From: Comamonadaceae bacterium
Lineage (GTDB): Bacteria; Pseudomonadota; Gammaproteobacteria; Burkholderiales; Burkholderiaceae_C
Assembly: GCA_027488985.1 (NCBI GenBank)
Contig: JAIYAR010000009.1
Location: 248,001-312,000, forward strand
DNA: 64,000 nt
Direction: 5' to 3'
The notes beneath the pieces were generated by a model. It made no database searches. It had not been told where the DNA came from and saw only the letters and a program-made list of their open reading frames with translations. This document shows positions 36,608-46,212 of the stretch, piece after piece. Position 1 is the first letter of the stretch; each line of letters begins with the position of its first letter. The position numbers and the translations under genes are program-made.

Positions 36608-37678
36608 TTACTCATACCCGAAGCTGCGCACGCGCGCTTCGTCATCGGCCCAGCCGGAGCGCACTTTGACCCACAGCTCCAAAAACACCTTGGCGTCTGC
36701 CAGCTTTTCGAGTTCTACCCGGGTTTCCATGCCGATGCGTTTGATTCGCTCGCCCTTGTCGCCGATCACCATGGCCTTGTGGCCGTCGCGCTCGACCACG
36801 ATGGTGGCGGCAATGCGCAACAAGCGCTTCTGGCCCTTTTTCTGGGGTGGCTCTTCCTCGAACTTGTCGATCACCACCGTGGAGGTATAGGGCAACTCAT
36901 CACCGGTCAGGCGGAACAGCTTTTCGCGCACCAGCTCGCTGGCCAAAAACTTCTCACTGCGATCGGTCAGCTCGTCTTCCGAGTACCACCAGGCTTGCTC
37001 GGGCAGGAACTTCTCGCAGATACCCAACAAGCGCTCAATATCCTTGGCGTTCTTAGCCGACAGCGGAATCATCTCGGTGAATTTGGCGCGGGCCTGCATG
37101 GCTTGCAGCCAAGGCGCCAAGCCGGCGCGCTCCTTCACGTTGTCCAGCTTGTTGGCGACCAACACGACCGGAATGCCTGTTCCCAGCAGCTTCAACACTT
37201 TTTCGTCCGCCGAGGTAAAGCTGCCGGCCTCCACCACAAACAGCACCAGGTCCACATCGGACACGGCACCCTGCACCGCTTTGTTCAGCGACTTGTTCAG
37301 TGCGTTGCCGTGAATGGTCTGGAAACCGGGAGTGTCCACGAACACAAACTGGGTCTGCCCTTCGGTGCGCATGCCGGTAATGCGGTGGCGTGTGGTTTGC
37401 GCCTTGCGCGAGGTAATGCTGATCTTTTGCCCCACCAAGGCGTTGAGCAAAGTGGACTTGCCCACGTTGGGCTTGCCCACAATGGCGACCAAGCCGCAGC
37501 GCTGGCCCGCGCCATCGGTACCAGGAGTCGCCAACTTGGGCGTGCTCTTGAGCAGGCCTTCCAGCATTGCGTCCAGGTCTGATTGCACCTCGACGGCCTC
37601 CACTGGGGTTTGAGCGTCTTTTTGCCCCTTAGCGCCCGTGGATTCTGCGCGAGCAGCTACTTTTTTAGGAGCATTCAT
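36608..37678 (-). CDS. era: GTPase Era with an N-terminal extension
   Basis: 356 residues against the usual ~300. Era binds 16S rRNA and assists 30S assembly. G motifs: GKPNVGKS near 68-75, [11 protein letters not shown] (switch), VDTPGFQ, NKLD and SAK. The C-terminal KH domain includes [11 protein letters not shown] and WVKVRSGW. The first ~17 residues ([17 protein letters not shown]) are encoded by a dispersed repeat, and a further ~45 residues of linker precede the GTPase. The ATG at 37678 overlaps the rnc stop as ATGA. Confidence 0.97.
   Translation of the reverse strand: MNAPKKVAARAESTGAKGQKDAQTPVEAVEVQSDLDAMLEGLLKSTPKLATPGTDGAGQRCGLVAIVGKPNVGKSTLLNALVGQKISITSRKAQTTRHRITGMRTEGQTQFVFVDTPGFQTIHGNALNKSLNKAVQGAVSDVDLVLFVVEAGSFTSADEKVLKLLGTGIPVVLVANKLDNVKERAGLAPWLQAMQARAKFTEMIPLSAKNAKDIERLLGICEKFLPEQAWWYSEDELTDRSEKFLASELVREKLFRLTGDELPYTSTVVIDKFEEEPPQKKGQKRLLRIAATIVVERDGHKAMVIGDKGERIKRIGMETRVELEKLADAKVFLELWVKVRSGWADDEARVRSFGYE
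37630..37673 (+). repeat. Dispersed 44-bp repeat, copy D, encoding the Era N-terminus
   Basis: TAGCGCCCG, GGATTCTGCGCGAGCAGCTA, then TTAGGAGCA. On the minus strand it is read as codons 2-17 of era. Confidence 0.9.
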
Positions 37679-38361
37679 GATTTGACCTTTGCTTTGATGG
37701 TTTGCAGCATGGCCGCAGCCGCTGCTTGTTCTCCGGCGCGGCGGGAACCGCCAATGCCGCGTTCCGACAAGCGCAGTTCGGGCACCTCGCACTCCACGTC
37801 AAAACTTTGTTTGTGGGCCGCGCCGATGGTGCCCACCACGGTGTAGAGGGGAAGCTTCATTTTGCGGCCCTGCAGCCACTCCTGCAACTCAGTCTTGGCA
37901 TCCTTGCCGATGGCTTCCATGCGTGGATTGATTTCCACCGCTTCGAACAAGCGGTGCACCAAGGCTTGCGCTTGGGCAAAGCCGGCATCCAGATACACAG
38001 CACCGATGATGGCCTCCAAAGCGTCAGCCAGGATCGAAGCGCGCTTGGGCCCTCCGGAACGCATTTCGCCCTCCCCCAACTTCAGAACGTCGGGCAAGCC
38101 GAGCTTCAAAGCCAATTGGTGCAAGGTCTCCTGCCGGACCAGATTGGCCCGCACTCGGGACAAATCCCCCTCGGGCAAGCTGCCCAAGCGGGCATACAAA
38201 AGGTCGGAAATGGCCAAGCCTAAAACGGAATCGCCCAGAAACTCCAAGCGTTCGTAATGGTCAGCGGAGAAGCTGCGGTGGGTCAATGCCCGCGACAGCA
38301 GAGAAACATTTGAGAACTGGTGCTGCAGCCGTTGCTGCAGCGCGGTCAAACCATCTGCCAC
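37675..38361 (-). CDS. rnc: Ribonuclease III
   Basis: 228 residues. It cleaves double-stranded RNA in rRNA and mRNA processing. The catalytic signature is [20 protein letters not shown] near 37-56, with Asp/Glu residues again at [13 protein letters not shown] near 113-125. The double-stranded RNA-binding domain lies near 150-225 ([28 protein letters not shown]). Translation starts at GTG directly after the DUF4845 stop. The lepB-rnc-era order is typical. Confidence 0.97.
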   Translation of the reverse strand: MADGLTALQQRLQHQFSNVSLLSRALTHRSFSADHYERLEFLGDSVLGLAISDLLYARLGSLPEGDLSRVRANLVRQETLHQLALKLGLPDVLKLGEGEMRSGGPKRASILADALEAIIGAVYLDAGFAQAQALVHRLFEAVEINPRMEAIGKDAKTELQEWLQGRKMKLPLYTVVGTIGAAHKQSFDVECEVPELRLSERGIGGSRRAGEQAAAAAMLQTIKAKVKS

Positions 38362-38709
38362 TTATTTGGATCGTCCTGCGTATTTGAGGGTCAGGTATGC
38401 GGGGCCGGTCAAATGAATTTCCCGCTGGTAAGAGAAAGACACCACCACTTTGTCACCGTCCTTGGTGACCTCAATGTCTTTTCCGGTGATTGATTTGATG
38501 TTGTCGACTTCTGACTGCTTGTCGAAGAGTTGACGGACTTCCACCACCGATTGACCCGTCGATGCGCGCTGTGCCGCTTTTTGGATGGCCATGTACTCGA
38601 TCACAGTCGGGAACGCTTGTGCCGCGATCACGCCTGTCATGGCCAGAATACCACCGACAAAAAGCAGCCCGATGAACGAAATGCCATGTTGTTTGGATTT
38701 GCTTTGCAT
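38362..38709 (-). CDS. DUF4845 family membrane protein
   Basis: 115 residues. The N-terminus MQSKSKQHGISFIGLLFVGG is pilin-like, with one hydrophobic helix near 9-32 and a short ordered domain after it. The DUF4845 family sits between lepB and rnc in many beta- and gammaproteobacteria; its function is not established. A GGGAG site precedes the ATG at 38709. It abuts rnc with no gap. Confidence 0.9.
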   Translation of the reverse strand: MQSKSKQHGISFIGLLFVGGILAMTGVIAAQAFPTVIEYMAIQKAAQRASTGQSVVEVRQLFDKQSEVDNIKSITGKDIEVTKDGDKVVVSFSYQREIHLTGPAYLTLKYAGRSK

Positions 38710-38743
38710 GTTGTAACTCCCGACACTTAACTTGACTACCAAC

Positions 38744-39709
38744 TCAGTTGAAACCGCCGATGCGCTTGAGATTGGTGAAATTCATCCACACCAAAAATGC
38801 TTTGCCCACAATGTTTTTGTCCGGCACAAAGCCCCAATAGCGCGAATCCAGCGAGTTGTCACGATTGTCTCCCATCATGAAGTAATGACCTTCAGGCACT
38901 TTGCAGGTCACGCCCTCAACGGTGTAGGAGCAATTTTCCATGCCGTCAAATTTTTCGACACCTGCCACAAATGCCGGCCGGCGCGCATCATTCAACACAC
39001 GGTGAGGCTTCTCACCCAGCGTCTCTTCAAAATGCTTAAAAAACTGGCTAGCATCTTCATCAAAATAGTCGGGCAATGCTAGGGTATTGACCGGCTTCCC
39101 ATTGATGGTCAGTCGTTTGTTGAGGTATGCGACCGTGTCACCAGGCAGGCCCACTACACGCTTGATGTAGTCGAGGCTGGGTTTGGGTGGATAGCGGAAC
39201 ACCATCACATCGCCACGTTGGGGCTTGTTGCCTTCGGTGAGCTTGGTGTTGATCACGGGTAGGCGGATTCCGTAAGTAAATTTGTTCACCAAGATCAGGT
39301 CGCCGACCACCAAGGTTGGAATCATGGAGCCGGACGGAATTTTGAATGGCTCAAACAGAAACGAACGCAGCAGGAAAACCACGATGATCACGGGAAACAA
39401 GCCCGCAGTCCAGTCCAGCCACCAGGGCTGCATCAACAACTTGACCTTGGCCTCCTGAATGTCGCCATCAACCTGAGTAATGCCCATGTTGGCCAAACCG
39501 GCGCGTCGCTTGGCATCCTGCGCTTCCAGCTCCACGACGGCACGTTGGCGCTGTGGCAAGAAGTAAAACCGCTCCGCAATCCAATAGGCACCGGTCACAA
39601 CACTGGCCAGGAACAATAGCAGTGCGAAATTGCCATCGACCAACCCGAAATACCAGGACGCTCCGTACGCTACGAAGGCCGCCAAAACGGCCGCTGTGAA
39701 TGCTTGCAT
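38744..39709 (-). CDS. lepB: Signal peptidase I
   Basis: 321 residues, inner membrane, removes Sec signal peptides. Two N-terminal transmembrane segments (near 5-25 and 98-118) and a cytoplasmic basic loop are seen. The catalytic Ser is in FKIPSGSMIPTLVVGD near 126-132 and the general-base Lys in LDYIKRVVGLPGD near 182; GDNRDNSLDSRYWGFV near 274-289 is box E. Its ATG overlaps the lepA stop by one base (TAATG). Confidence 0.97.
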   Translation of the reverse strand: MQAFTAAVLAAFVAYGASWYFGLVDGNFALLLFLASVVTGAYWIAERFYFLPQRQRAVVELEAQDAKRRAGLANMGITQVDGDIQEAKVKLLMQPWWLDWTAGLFPVIIVVFLLRSFLFEPFKIPSGSMIPTLVVGDLILVNKFTYGIRLPVINTKLTEGNKPQRGDVMVFRYPPKPSLDYIKRVVGLPGDTVAYLNKRLTINGKPVNTLALPDYFDEDASQFFKHFEETLGEKPHRVLNDARRPAFVAGVEKFDGMENCSYTVEGVTCKVPEGHYFMMGDNRDNSLDSRYWGFVPDKNIVGKAFLVWMNFTNLKRIGGFN

Positions 39710-41520
39710 TAATCTTCCACTTGAAGGATGGCAAGGAATGCCTCTTGGGGCACCTCGACCGAGCCGATTTGTTTCATGCGCTTTTTACCGGCTTTCTGCT
39801 TTTCAAGCAGCTTGCGTTTGCGAGAAATATCGCCTCCGTAGCACTTGGCCAGCACGTTTTTGCGCAGCGCTTTGATTGTCTCACGCGCAATGATATTGGC
39901 CCCGATGGCGGCCTGGATCGCCACGTCATACATCTGGCGCGAAATGATCTCACGCATTTTGGCAACTACAGCACGGCCGCGGTAGGCTGACTGGCTGCGG
40001 TGCACGATGATGGAGAGCGCATCCACTTTCTCGCCGTTGAGCAGAATGTCGACCTTCACCACGTCGGAGGCGCGGAACTCTTTGAACTCGTAGTCCATGG
40101 ACGCATAGCCGCGGCTCACACTCTTGAGCTTGTCAAAGAAGTCCAAGACGATTTCGCCGAGTGGCATCTCGTAGGTCAGCACTACCTGGCGGCCTTTGTA
40201 AGCCATGTTCATTTGCACGCCGCGCTTCTGGTTGGCCAAGGTCATGACCACACCCACATATTCCTGCGGCATGTAGAGGTGCACGGTGACGATGGGCTCG
40301 CGGATTTCCGCGGTCTTGCCGACCTCGGGCATCTTGGACGGGTTCTCAACCATGATCACTTCACCGTCGCTACGCACCACCTCATAGACCACGCTGGGCG
40401 CGGTGGTGATGAGGTCTTGGTCAAACTCACGCTCAAGTCGCTCCTGCACGATTTCCATGTGCAAGAGCCCCAAGAATCCGCAACGGAAGCCGAAGCCCAG
40501 AGCCTGCGAGACTTCAGGCTCGTAGTGGAGAGAAGCATCGTTGAGTTTGAGCTTTTCCAGCGCGTCGCGCAGGGAGTCGTACTCGCTCGCCTCGGTCGGG
40601 TACAAACCTGCGAAGACCTGAGGCTGGATTTCTTTGAAACCGGGCAGTGGCTCGGTTGCCGTGAAAGCAGCCCCGCCAGTGCCTGCCTTGATGAGGGTCA
40701 CGGTATCACCCACCTTGGCAGCCTGCAGCTCCTTGATTCCGGCGATGATGTAGCCCACTTCCCCAGCCTCCAGAGATGTGCGTGGCTGGTTGGCAGGTGT
40801 AAACACGCCCAAGTTGTCGGCGTTGTAGGTCGCACCGGACGCCATCATCTTGATACGCTCGCCCTTGCCCAAGCGGCCATCCACCACCCGCACCAACATC
40901 ACGACGCCCACAAAGCTGTCATACCAGCTGTCAATGATCATGGCGCGAAGTGGCGCATCCGGATTGCCTTTGGGTGAAGGTATTTTGGCTACGATGGCTT
41001 CTAAGATGTCGTCGATGCCCAAACCCGTTTTGGCCGAGCACACGATGGCGTCTGTCGCATCAATACCGATCACATCCTCGATCTCGCTACGCGCATTGTC
41101 CGGGTCTGCATTCGGCAAGTCGATCTTGTTCAGAACCGGAAGTACTTCTACATCGAGATCCAATGCGGTGTAGCAGTTCGCAACAGTTTGCGCTTCCACC
41201 CCTTGAGACGCATCAACCACCAGCAACGCACCTTCGCATGCAGACAGCGAGCGGGACACTTCGTACGAGAAGTCCACGTGACCTGGGGTGTCGATCAGAT
41301 TCAGGTTGTAGACCTGTCCGTCCTTGGCTTTGTATTGGAGCGCGGCAGTCTGGGCCTTGATGGTTATCCCACGCTCTTTCTCGATGTCCATCGAGTCAAG
41401 AACTTGTGCTTCCATCTCGCGTGCTTCCAGCCCGCCGCAACGCTGAATCAAGCGATCTGCCAGCGTGGATTTACCGTGGTCAATGTGGGCAATGATCGAA
41501 AAATTTCGGATGTGATTCAT
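39709..41520 (-). CDS. lepA: Elongation factor 4, back-translocating GTPase
   Basis: 603 residues. LepA binds ribosomes and assists translation or ribosome biogenesis under stress. G domain motifs: [13 protein letters not shown] near 12-24, the GITIKA switch near 51, DTPGHVDF near 77, NKID near 131 and SAK near 167. The LepA-specific C-terminal domain ends in [21 protein letters not shown]. The ATG at 41520 is preferred over an adjacent TTG. It is the first gene after the non-coding region that follows mucD. Confidence 0.98.
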   Translation of the reverse strand: MNHIRNFSIIAHIDHGKSTLADRLIQRCGGLEAREMEAQVLDSMDIEKERGITIKAQTAALQYKAKDGQVYNLNLIDTPGHVDFSYEVSRSLSACEGALLVVDASQGVEAQTVANCYTALDLDVEVLPVLNKIDLPNADPDNARSEIEDVIGIDATDAIVCSAKTGLGIDDILEAIVAKIPSPKGNPDAPLRAMIIDSWYDSFVGVVMLVRVVDGRLGKGERIKMMASGATYNADNLGVFTPANQPRTSLEAGEVGYIIAGIKELQAAKVGDTVTLIKAGTGGAAFTATEPLPGFKEIQPQVFAGLYPTEASEYDSLRDALEKLKLNDASLHYEPEVSQALGFGFRCGFLGLLHMEIVQERLEREFDQDLITTAPSVVYEVVRSDGEVIMVENPSKMPEVGKTAEIREPIVTVHLYMPQEYVGVVMTLANQKRGVQMNMAYKGRQVVLTYEMPLGEIVLDFFDKLKSVSRGYASMDYEFKEFRASDVVKVDILLNGEKVDALSIIVHRSQSAYRGRAVVAKMREIISRQMYDVAIQAAIGANIIARETIKALRKNVLAKCYGGDISRKRKLLEKQKAGKKRMKQIGSVEVPQEAFLAILQVED

Positions 41521-41562
41521 CAACGACGAGCTTCAAGTAATTGAATTAAAAGGAATAGCCAT

Positions 41563-41594
41563 GAAAAAAGGGCGCGTCGAGTGAGGACGCGCCC
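41563..41594 (-). terminator. Intrinsic terminator upstream of lepA
   Basis: On the minus strand GGGCGCGTC and GACGCGCCC form a 9-bp stem followed by a T run. It would stop transcripts coming from the rpoE-mucD side, so lepA probably uses a promoter in the 43 bp after it or depends on read-through. Confidence 0.8.
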
Positions 41595-41722
41595 TGAACC
41601 AACAATCTTTTGGCAACTGCGATGGTTGGACGGCCATTGTAGGCAAAAAGTCCAGAAAGCACAGCCCCAAAAAAGCGGTTCAGGGGACGTTGCATCAAGG
41701 CAACATCAAAAATACTCACAAC

Positions 41723-41786
41723 TTATCCACAGATTACATGCACAAAAACTGGACAACATGTGGGTGAGCTGTGGAGTGTCTGTGGG
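41723..41786. promoter_or_regulatory. DnaA-box-like cluster
   Basis: TTATCCACA, a perfect consensus DnaA box, is followed about 35 bp later by three TGTGG motifs spaced exactly 11 bp apart (reading TGTGGGTGAGC, TGTGGAGTGTC, TGTGGGGCAA). The spacing puts them on one helix face. DnaA binding is inferred. Confidence 0.4.
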
Positions 41787-41921
41787 GCAATTAACGACTT
41801 CCCATATGATGGATTATCGCAAGATCTATATATCTTCTTTGCACCAAAGAACCCACCTATTCTAACCAGCTCAATAAATCCACCCTGCTGATTTAGGCAT
41901 GGAGTGCCATGGCCCTTGTTC

Positions 41922-41948
41922 AAAAAAAGACCTGCCAGAGCCCTCTGG
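41922..41948 (-). terminator. Possible terminator after mucD
   Basis: On the minus strand a CCAGA/TCTGG stem with a 4-nt loop is followed, six bases later, by a run of seven T. It would end the rpoE-rseAB-mucD transcript; the gap before the T run weakens the call. Confidence 0.45.
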
Positions 41949-41993
41949 GAGCCATAACAACCCCAAAACCCGCTGTGCTTTAGGGTTGCTCCG

Positions 41994-43454
41994 TCAGCGG
42001 CTCGCGCGAATGACAGCGTATTGCGTCCAGTCACCGCGCCGGAACAAAACGTTCAAAGGCTTGGACTTGTCATGCTTCGCAATCACTGCGTCAAACTCTT
42101 TGACGTTCATGACCTCCACGTTGGCCACCTGCAAAATGATGTCACCTTCCCGCAACCCCGCCCTGGCAGCCGCATCAACAACCCCCTCGACACGCACGCC
42201 ACCACGGATGCCCGCGTCCTTACGTTGTGCGTCAGTCAAGGAAGCGACCGCCAAACCAAACACTTGGGCTGCCACAGAAGCCCCGGGCTTCTCATCCTTG
42301 CTATTGGCTTTGGCGACAGGTTTGTCCGCTTCGATTTCAGCGATTACTACCTGAAGATCCTTGCTTCCGCCACGACGGAAGACTGTGACCGTGCTTTTCG
42401 TACCGGGCTTTGTGCCTCCCACAATGCGCGGCAGATCGCTCGATTTTTCGATCACTTTGCCATCGAAGCGGGTGATGATGTCCCCCGCCTCTACGCCAGC
42501 TTTTTCAGCCGGAGAGCCAGCCTCCACCCCGCGAACAAATGCGCCGGTGGGCTTGCCCAACCCGATCGACTCCGCCACATCTTTGGTGACCTGGTCAATC
42601 TGTACGCCGATTCGCCCGCGTGAAACGCGTCCTGTAGCCCGCAATTGGTCACTGACCCGAACCGCTTCATCCATGGGAATAGAGAACGAGATACCCATGA
42701 ATCCGCCGGAACGGGAATAGATCTGGCTATTGATCCCCACAACCTCACCACGCATGTTGATCAGCGGGCCACCCGAGTTTCCAGGGTTAATCGCGACGTC
42801 CGTCTGAATAAATGGCAGGAAGTCCCCCGTATCACGCTGCTTGGCGCTGACGATCCCGGCTGTCACCGTGTTCTCGAGGCCAAAAGGAGAACCAATGGCC
42901 ATAACCCACTCGCCGACTCGCAGGCGGTTCACATCGCCCACTTTCACCGCAGGCAGGCCACTGGCTTCGATCTTGACAACAGCCACATCCGAGCGTTTGT
43001 CTGCACCCAAAATTTTTGCTTTGAATTCCCGCTTGTCCGTTAACGTGACCAGGACCTCATCCGCCCCTTCCACTACATGGGCGTTGGTCATAATGACGCC
43101 ATCCGATGTAAGGATGAAGCCGGAACCGACACCGCGGGGCTGCTCCTCTTCCTGTTGCTGAGGACGGTTTTGTCTGGGCGCCTGTCTAGGAAGGTTCGGA
43201 ATCGGTAGGCCAAAGCGCTTGAAAAACTCCAGCATTTCCTCTTCACCGGGGCCACCCTGTGGCGCGCGCACGCTGACTTTTTCCAATGTACGGATATTCA
43301 CTACCGATGGGCCAACTTGATCGACCAAATCAGTGAAATCCGGCAAAGCCCGTGCTTGTGCATGAGCAAAGCCCGCCGGAACCAACGTGACGACCGATAT
43401 AGCCATTGCGCTGGCCAGCCAGAAACGTCGTGCAGTAGAAATCCAAGCAGTCAT
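41994..43454 (-). CDS. mucD: Periplasmic serine protease, DegP/MucD type
   Basis: 486 residues. It degrades misfolded envelope proteins. The signal peptide MTAWISTARRFWLASAMAIS continues to a cleavage site near AGFAHAQ. Catalytic triad: H126 (TNAHVVEGAD), D156 (RSDVAVVKI), S227 (INPGNSGGPL). A Pro/Gln-rich loop near 85-105 lies inside the protease domain. Two PDZ domains follow, near 270-360 and 395-480. It is the last gene of the rpoE-rseA-rseB-mucD operon, as in Pseudomonas algU-mucABD. Confidence 0.96.
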   Translation of the reverse strand: MTAWISTARRFWLASAMAISVVTLVPAGFAHAQARALPDFTDLVDQVGPSVVNIRTLEKVSVRAPQGGPGEEEMLEFFKRFGLPIPNLPRQAPRQNRPQQQEEEQPRGVGSGFILTSDGVIMTNAHVVEGADEVLVTLTDKREFKAKILGADKRSDVAVVKIEASGLPAVKVGDVNRLRVGEWVMAIGSPFGLENTVTAGIVSAKQRDTGDFLPFIQTDVAINPGNSGGPLINMRGEVVGINSQIYSRSGGFMGISFSIPMDEAVRVSDQLRATGRVSRGRIGVQIDQVTKDVAESIGLGKPTGAFVRGVEAGSPAEKAGVEAGDIITRFDGKVIEKSSDLPRIVGGTKPGTKSTVTVFRRGGSKDLQVVIAEIEADKPVAKANSKDEKPGASVAAQVFGLAVASLTDAQRKDAGIRGGVRVEGVVDAAARAGLREGDIILQVANVEVMNVKEFDAVIAKHDKSKPLNVLFRRGDWTQYAVIRASR

Positions 43455-43487
43455 CTTCTTTATTCCTGAAAGTACCAAAATAGCGAC

Positions 43488-44498
43488 TTATTTTTTGCGT
43501 TCAAGTGCCGAAACGAACGAGGCTAGAGTGGGCTGAGGCACTTCCCCGACGCCCGTGATCCACCATTGCCCGGCCTTCCGGGTTTGGGTGCGTGTTGCAC
43601 CGCCCAGATCCGCAACGCCCACCTGGGTGTGACGCGAAGGATCGAATCGCTCCACAAAGAGAGACACTGTGGCCAAGCCATCCGAGAACATCCATTGCAT
43701 CGTAGTTTCCGGCTTACCTATAGCGCCCGCGAGCAGCGCGACGGGACGCGTGTAGCAGCCAGCGGATTTGAATCCGGGGACGACACTGGTCAGAGTCCAC
43801 CCCTGGGCAGCGGCTGTAGTTTTTTCTGTAGTGCGCCGCTCTAGCCGATAGCCCTCAGTCTGCCCCATCAACTGGTTCAACTTGGCGGCACTCACCGGCG
43901 CATCCAGCTGCAATTCAGAGAATGCGGATTGCTCTAGTGTTTTTCCGTCCACATCCAGCGTTTGCAGTTGTACGACTAATCCGGATTTTTTCTCGCTCCA
44001 CACACGGTAGCCATAACGCATGCCATCTTTGGGATTCAGTTGCACAACGTCAGCGTCAATTCCCGCCACCCGTTCCGGAGCAAGGGACTTCAGTTGATAA
44101 AACTCATCGAGTGCCGCGCTTTGCGACTTCAACAACCCGGGAAAGATACCGAAGGAATCACGAGTTTCCGCGATGCCGACTTTAGCCGTCGGATACAAGG
44201 TCAACACTTCGGAGTTTCTACGAAAAGTAGAGCGCGGAGTCCCGCTTAACGATTCGATCCGCTCCATTTGTTGCTCGCCGTCGCACACATGCCAGATTTT
44301 GGCACTCGCCATCTGTGTGCCGGCCGACACTACAAAGGTACCCGTATAGGTGCGGTGACGCGAGGCCTCATGCAAGCGCATGAGCCAGGAACTCACGGAC
44401 GGCTCCTCCGCCAATGCCAACATGGGGGCCAAAGACAGGCACACAAATAACACACAAAACATGTTCTTGGCGCTGGACGCCACTCGGAGTTGAGTCAC
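43488..44498 (-). CDS. rseB: Sigma-E regulatory protein RseB/MucB
   Basis: 336 residues, periplasmic. RseB binds RseA and senses lipopolysaccharide or misfolded lipoproteins, delaying cleavage of the anti-sigma factor. The signal peptide is MFCVLFVCLSLAPMLALAEE after a short basic leader; the LolA-like N-terminal domain holds YTGTFVVSAG and SFGIFPGLL, and the C-terminal domain ends with GVGEVPQPTLASF. The start is GTG, overlapping the rseA stop as GTGA, which supports both the start and translational coupling. Confidence 0.93.
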   Translation of the reverse strand: MTQLRVASSAKNMFCVLFVCLSLAPMLALAEEPSVSSWLMRLHEASRHRTYTGTFVVSAGTQMASAKIWHVCDGEQQMERIESLSGTPRSTFRRNSEVLTLYPTAKVGIAETRDSFGIFPGLLKSQSAALDEFYQLKSLAPERVAGIDADVVQLNPKDGMRYGYRVWSEKKSGLVVQLQTLDVDGKTLEQSAFSELQLDAPVSAAKLNQLMGQTEGYRLERRTTEKTTAAAQGWTLTSVVPGFKSAGCYTRPVALLAGAIGKPETTMQWMFSDGLATVSLFVERFDPSRHTQVGVADLGGATRTQTRKAGQWWITGVGEVPQPTLASFVSALERKK

Positions 44499-45091
44499 CG
44501 GCTAGGTCTCTCGAAAGTCGCATTTCGCAAGAATCCTGACGGAGCTTGCCATGCCGAATGTCCGCCCATTTGCTGATGCGCCGCCATCAATGCGTCCAAC
44601 GCCGGATCACGCAGCATCACATTGCCGTCAGAAACAGGAACCGCACTTGCAACAGGAACTGCCGGTACATCTGTACGTGCAAAACTTTCTGAAGGGCTAC
44701 TCTGCGGCCACAGAACGGCAGCGAGACCACCTACAGCAATGGCCAGCGCGAACGAGGCAAGGGCCCGCACGTTCCAAAAGCGCTCGTTGGATACGGGTGC
44801 CGCAACGATTGAGGGAGGCAATATCAGGACTTCATTCTCAATAAGTGGCGCTTCGCACTCCTGGCCCAAGCGCTTCTGAAGGGATTGCAAAAAACCCAAA
44901 TCGCCAGAGCTTGCAGACACTTTCTCCCCTCGGATAGAGGCACCTATGGCGTGATAAGTGACCCACGCATCAAAAGCTGAAGGCTCTGCCTCCATCGCAT
45001 CGAGCAATGGGCCGATGTCATCCGCAGACAACTCTCCGTCTGCGAGCGCAGAGATTTTCTCTTGCATTGTCAGCGTTCTGATCTGTTCCAT
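44495..45091 (-). CDS. rseA: Anti-sigma-E factor RseA/MucA
   Basis: 198 residues. It holds RpoE at the inner membrane until proteolysis releases it. The N-terminal sigma-binding segment has MQEKISALADGELSADD and AWVTYHAIGASIRGE; one transmembrane helix lies near 105-128 (VRALASFALAIAVGGLAAVL), then a periplasmic tail that would contact RseB. It lies between rpoE and rseB. Confidence 0.93.
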   Translation of the reverse strand: MEQIRTLTMQEKISALADGELSADDIGPLLDAMEAEPSAFDAWVTYHAIGASIRGEKVSASSGDLGFLQSLQKRLGQECEAPLIENEVLILPPSIVAAPVSNERFWNVRALASFALAIAVGGLAAVLWPQSSPSESFARTDVPAVPVASAVPVSDGNVMLRDPALDALMAAHQQMGGHSAWQAPSGFLRNATFERPSR

Positions 45092-45101
45092 AACCTTATC
45101 C

Positions 45102-45722
45102 TTACCAACGCTTGCCCGTTTGTTTGTCCAAAAGAGGTTTCACCTTTGCCGATATCGCTTCCCGAGCCCGAAAAATCCGGGAGCGAACCGTGCCTATCGG
45201 ACAGGACATGGCGAGCGAAATTTCCTCGTAGCTGAGCCCCTCAATCTCCCGGAGAACCACCGCCTGTCTCAACTCTTCAGGCAACTCATCCATGGCGCTG
45301 TTTACCACCCGGGCAATCTCTTTGGCCGCCAACACGGATTCCGGCGTTTCGTCAGTACTTGGTTCGTTCTGCCGCACAGAAGTTTCATCATCTTCATCAC
45401 GGGCGAAAAAAGACTCTGAAATAGTCCGGTCACGCTTCAATTCCAAGAGTGCTTTTTTAGCGGTGTTTACCGCAATGCGATACAGCCAGGTATAGAACTG
45501 CGCATCTCCACGGAATTGATGCAGTGCCCGATAAGCCCGGATGAAAGTCTCTTGGGTAATGTCCTCAACCAGATCCACATCCCGAACCATACGCCCGACC
45601 AGTCGCTGCACCCGCCTCTGGTACTTCAGGACCAGCAGGCCATAGGCCGGCTGATCACCGGCAATCGTGCGCTCGACCAACGGCCAATCAGCATCCACCG
45701 TTTTTTCCAAGGGTTCGGTCAT
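45102..45722 (-). CDS. rpoE: RNA polymerase sigma-E factor
   Basis: 206 residues, ECF sigma factor for envelope stress. Region 2 has DLVEDITQETFIRAYRALHQFRG and YTWLYRIAVNTAKKAL; region 4 has LPEELRQAVVLREIEGLSYEEISLAMSCPIGTVRSRIFRAREAI. A longer acidic linker (DEDDETSVRQNEPSTDE) joins them. Upstream lies a small membrane protein gene 8 bp away, so the rpoE promoter is probably within or before that gene. No clear GAACTT-type autoregulatory promoter was recognised. Confidence 0.97.
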   Translation of the reverse strand: MTEPLEKTVDADWPLVERTIAGDQPAYGLLVLKYQRRVQRLVGRMVRDVDLVEDITQETFIRAYRALHQFRGDAQFYTWLYRIAVNTAKKALLELKRDRTISESFFARDEDDETSVRQNEPSTDETPESVLAAKEIARVVNSAMDELPEELRQAVVLREIEGLSYEEISLAMSCPIGTVRSRIFRAREAISAKVKPLLDKQTGKRW

Positions 45723-45730
45723 CTCAAACT

Positions 45731-46186
45731 TTACCGGCCGACTTCAAGGGGGTGATTTGATTCAGGTCGAAAGGAGCCCGCACCTACAAGTGCCCGACGC
45801 ACGGCTCGCCAAAGCAACATTTGCTGCGGATCAGCATCCATCCATACCCCAAAGCTCTTACCGGAAGTTGGCACCAGCAAAAGCCACACCGAGGTCTGAA
45901 AATCATATTGAATAGCAACCGCCTTCAAAGGCTCTGCGGCCCCGGACCAATGCCATGTGTCCCCGTCCCAGCGCAAGCGCCCTTGGGGCATGTTGCGCCA
46001 GTAGTGCACGAGCCAGGCCGATGTAACTAACCAGAGGCCAGCCAAGAACAGTACTTGTTCGATCGGCATACCAGCAAGCCAGCCATACAGCGGGACGCCC
46101 GCAAAGATGAAAGAAAGCGCCGTCAGGAGGCGCCCCGCACGGTGCGAACGAACTATTTGAAAACCGGTCGCTGGTGGGCGTTGCAT
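45731..46186 (-). CDS. Small membrane protein upstream of rpoE, possibly YgfX-like
   Basis: 151 residues. Two hydrophobic helices near 18-38 (RLLTALSFIFAGVPLYGWL) and 45-63 (VLFLAGLWLVTSAWLVHYW) are followed by a soluble domain with RWDGDTWHWSG and SVWLLLVPTSG. The layout of two short helices and a Trp-rich tail recalls the YgfX/CptA family, but similarity is too weak to assign. It lies between fabF and rpoE on the same strand. Confidence 0.75.
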   Translation of the reverse strand: MQRPPATGFQIVRSHRAGRLLTALSFIFAGVPLYGWLAGMPIEQVLFLAGLWLVTSAWLVHYWRNMPQGRLRWDGDTWHWSGAAEPLKAVAIQYDFQTSVWLLLVPTSGKSFGVWMDADPQQMLLWRAVRRALVGAGSFRPESNHPLEVGR

Positions 46187-46212
46187 GGTGCCTCAGCGTA
46201 CCGCAGCGGGAA

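Larger units (their letters stand above)
41521..41993. other. 473-bp non-coding region between mucD and lepA
   Basis: No credible gene. On the minus strand it holds a possible mucD terminator (41922-41948), an AT-rich stretch near 41800-41850, a cluster of DnaA-box-like CCACA/TGTGG motifs (41723-41786), and a strong terminator stem (41563-41594) close to lepA. Confidence 0.6.

Noticed and set aside
41521..41993. Replication origin
   Set aside because: Only one consensus DnaA box is present and dnaA/dnaN/gyrB are absent; kept as a DnaA-box-like cluster, not an origin.
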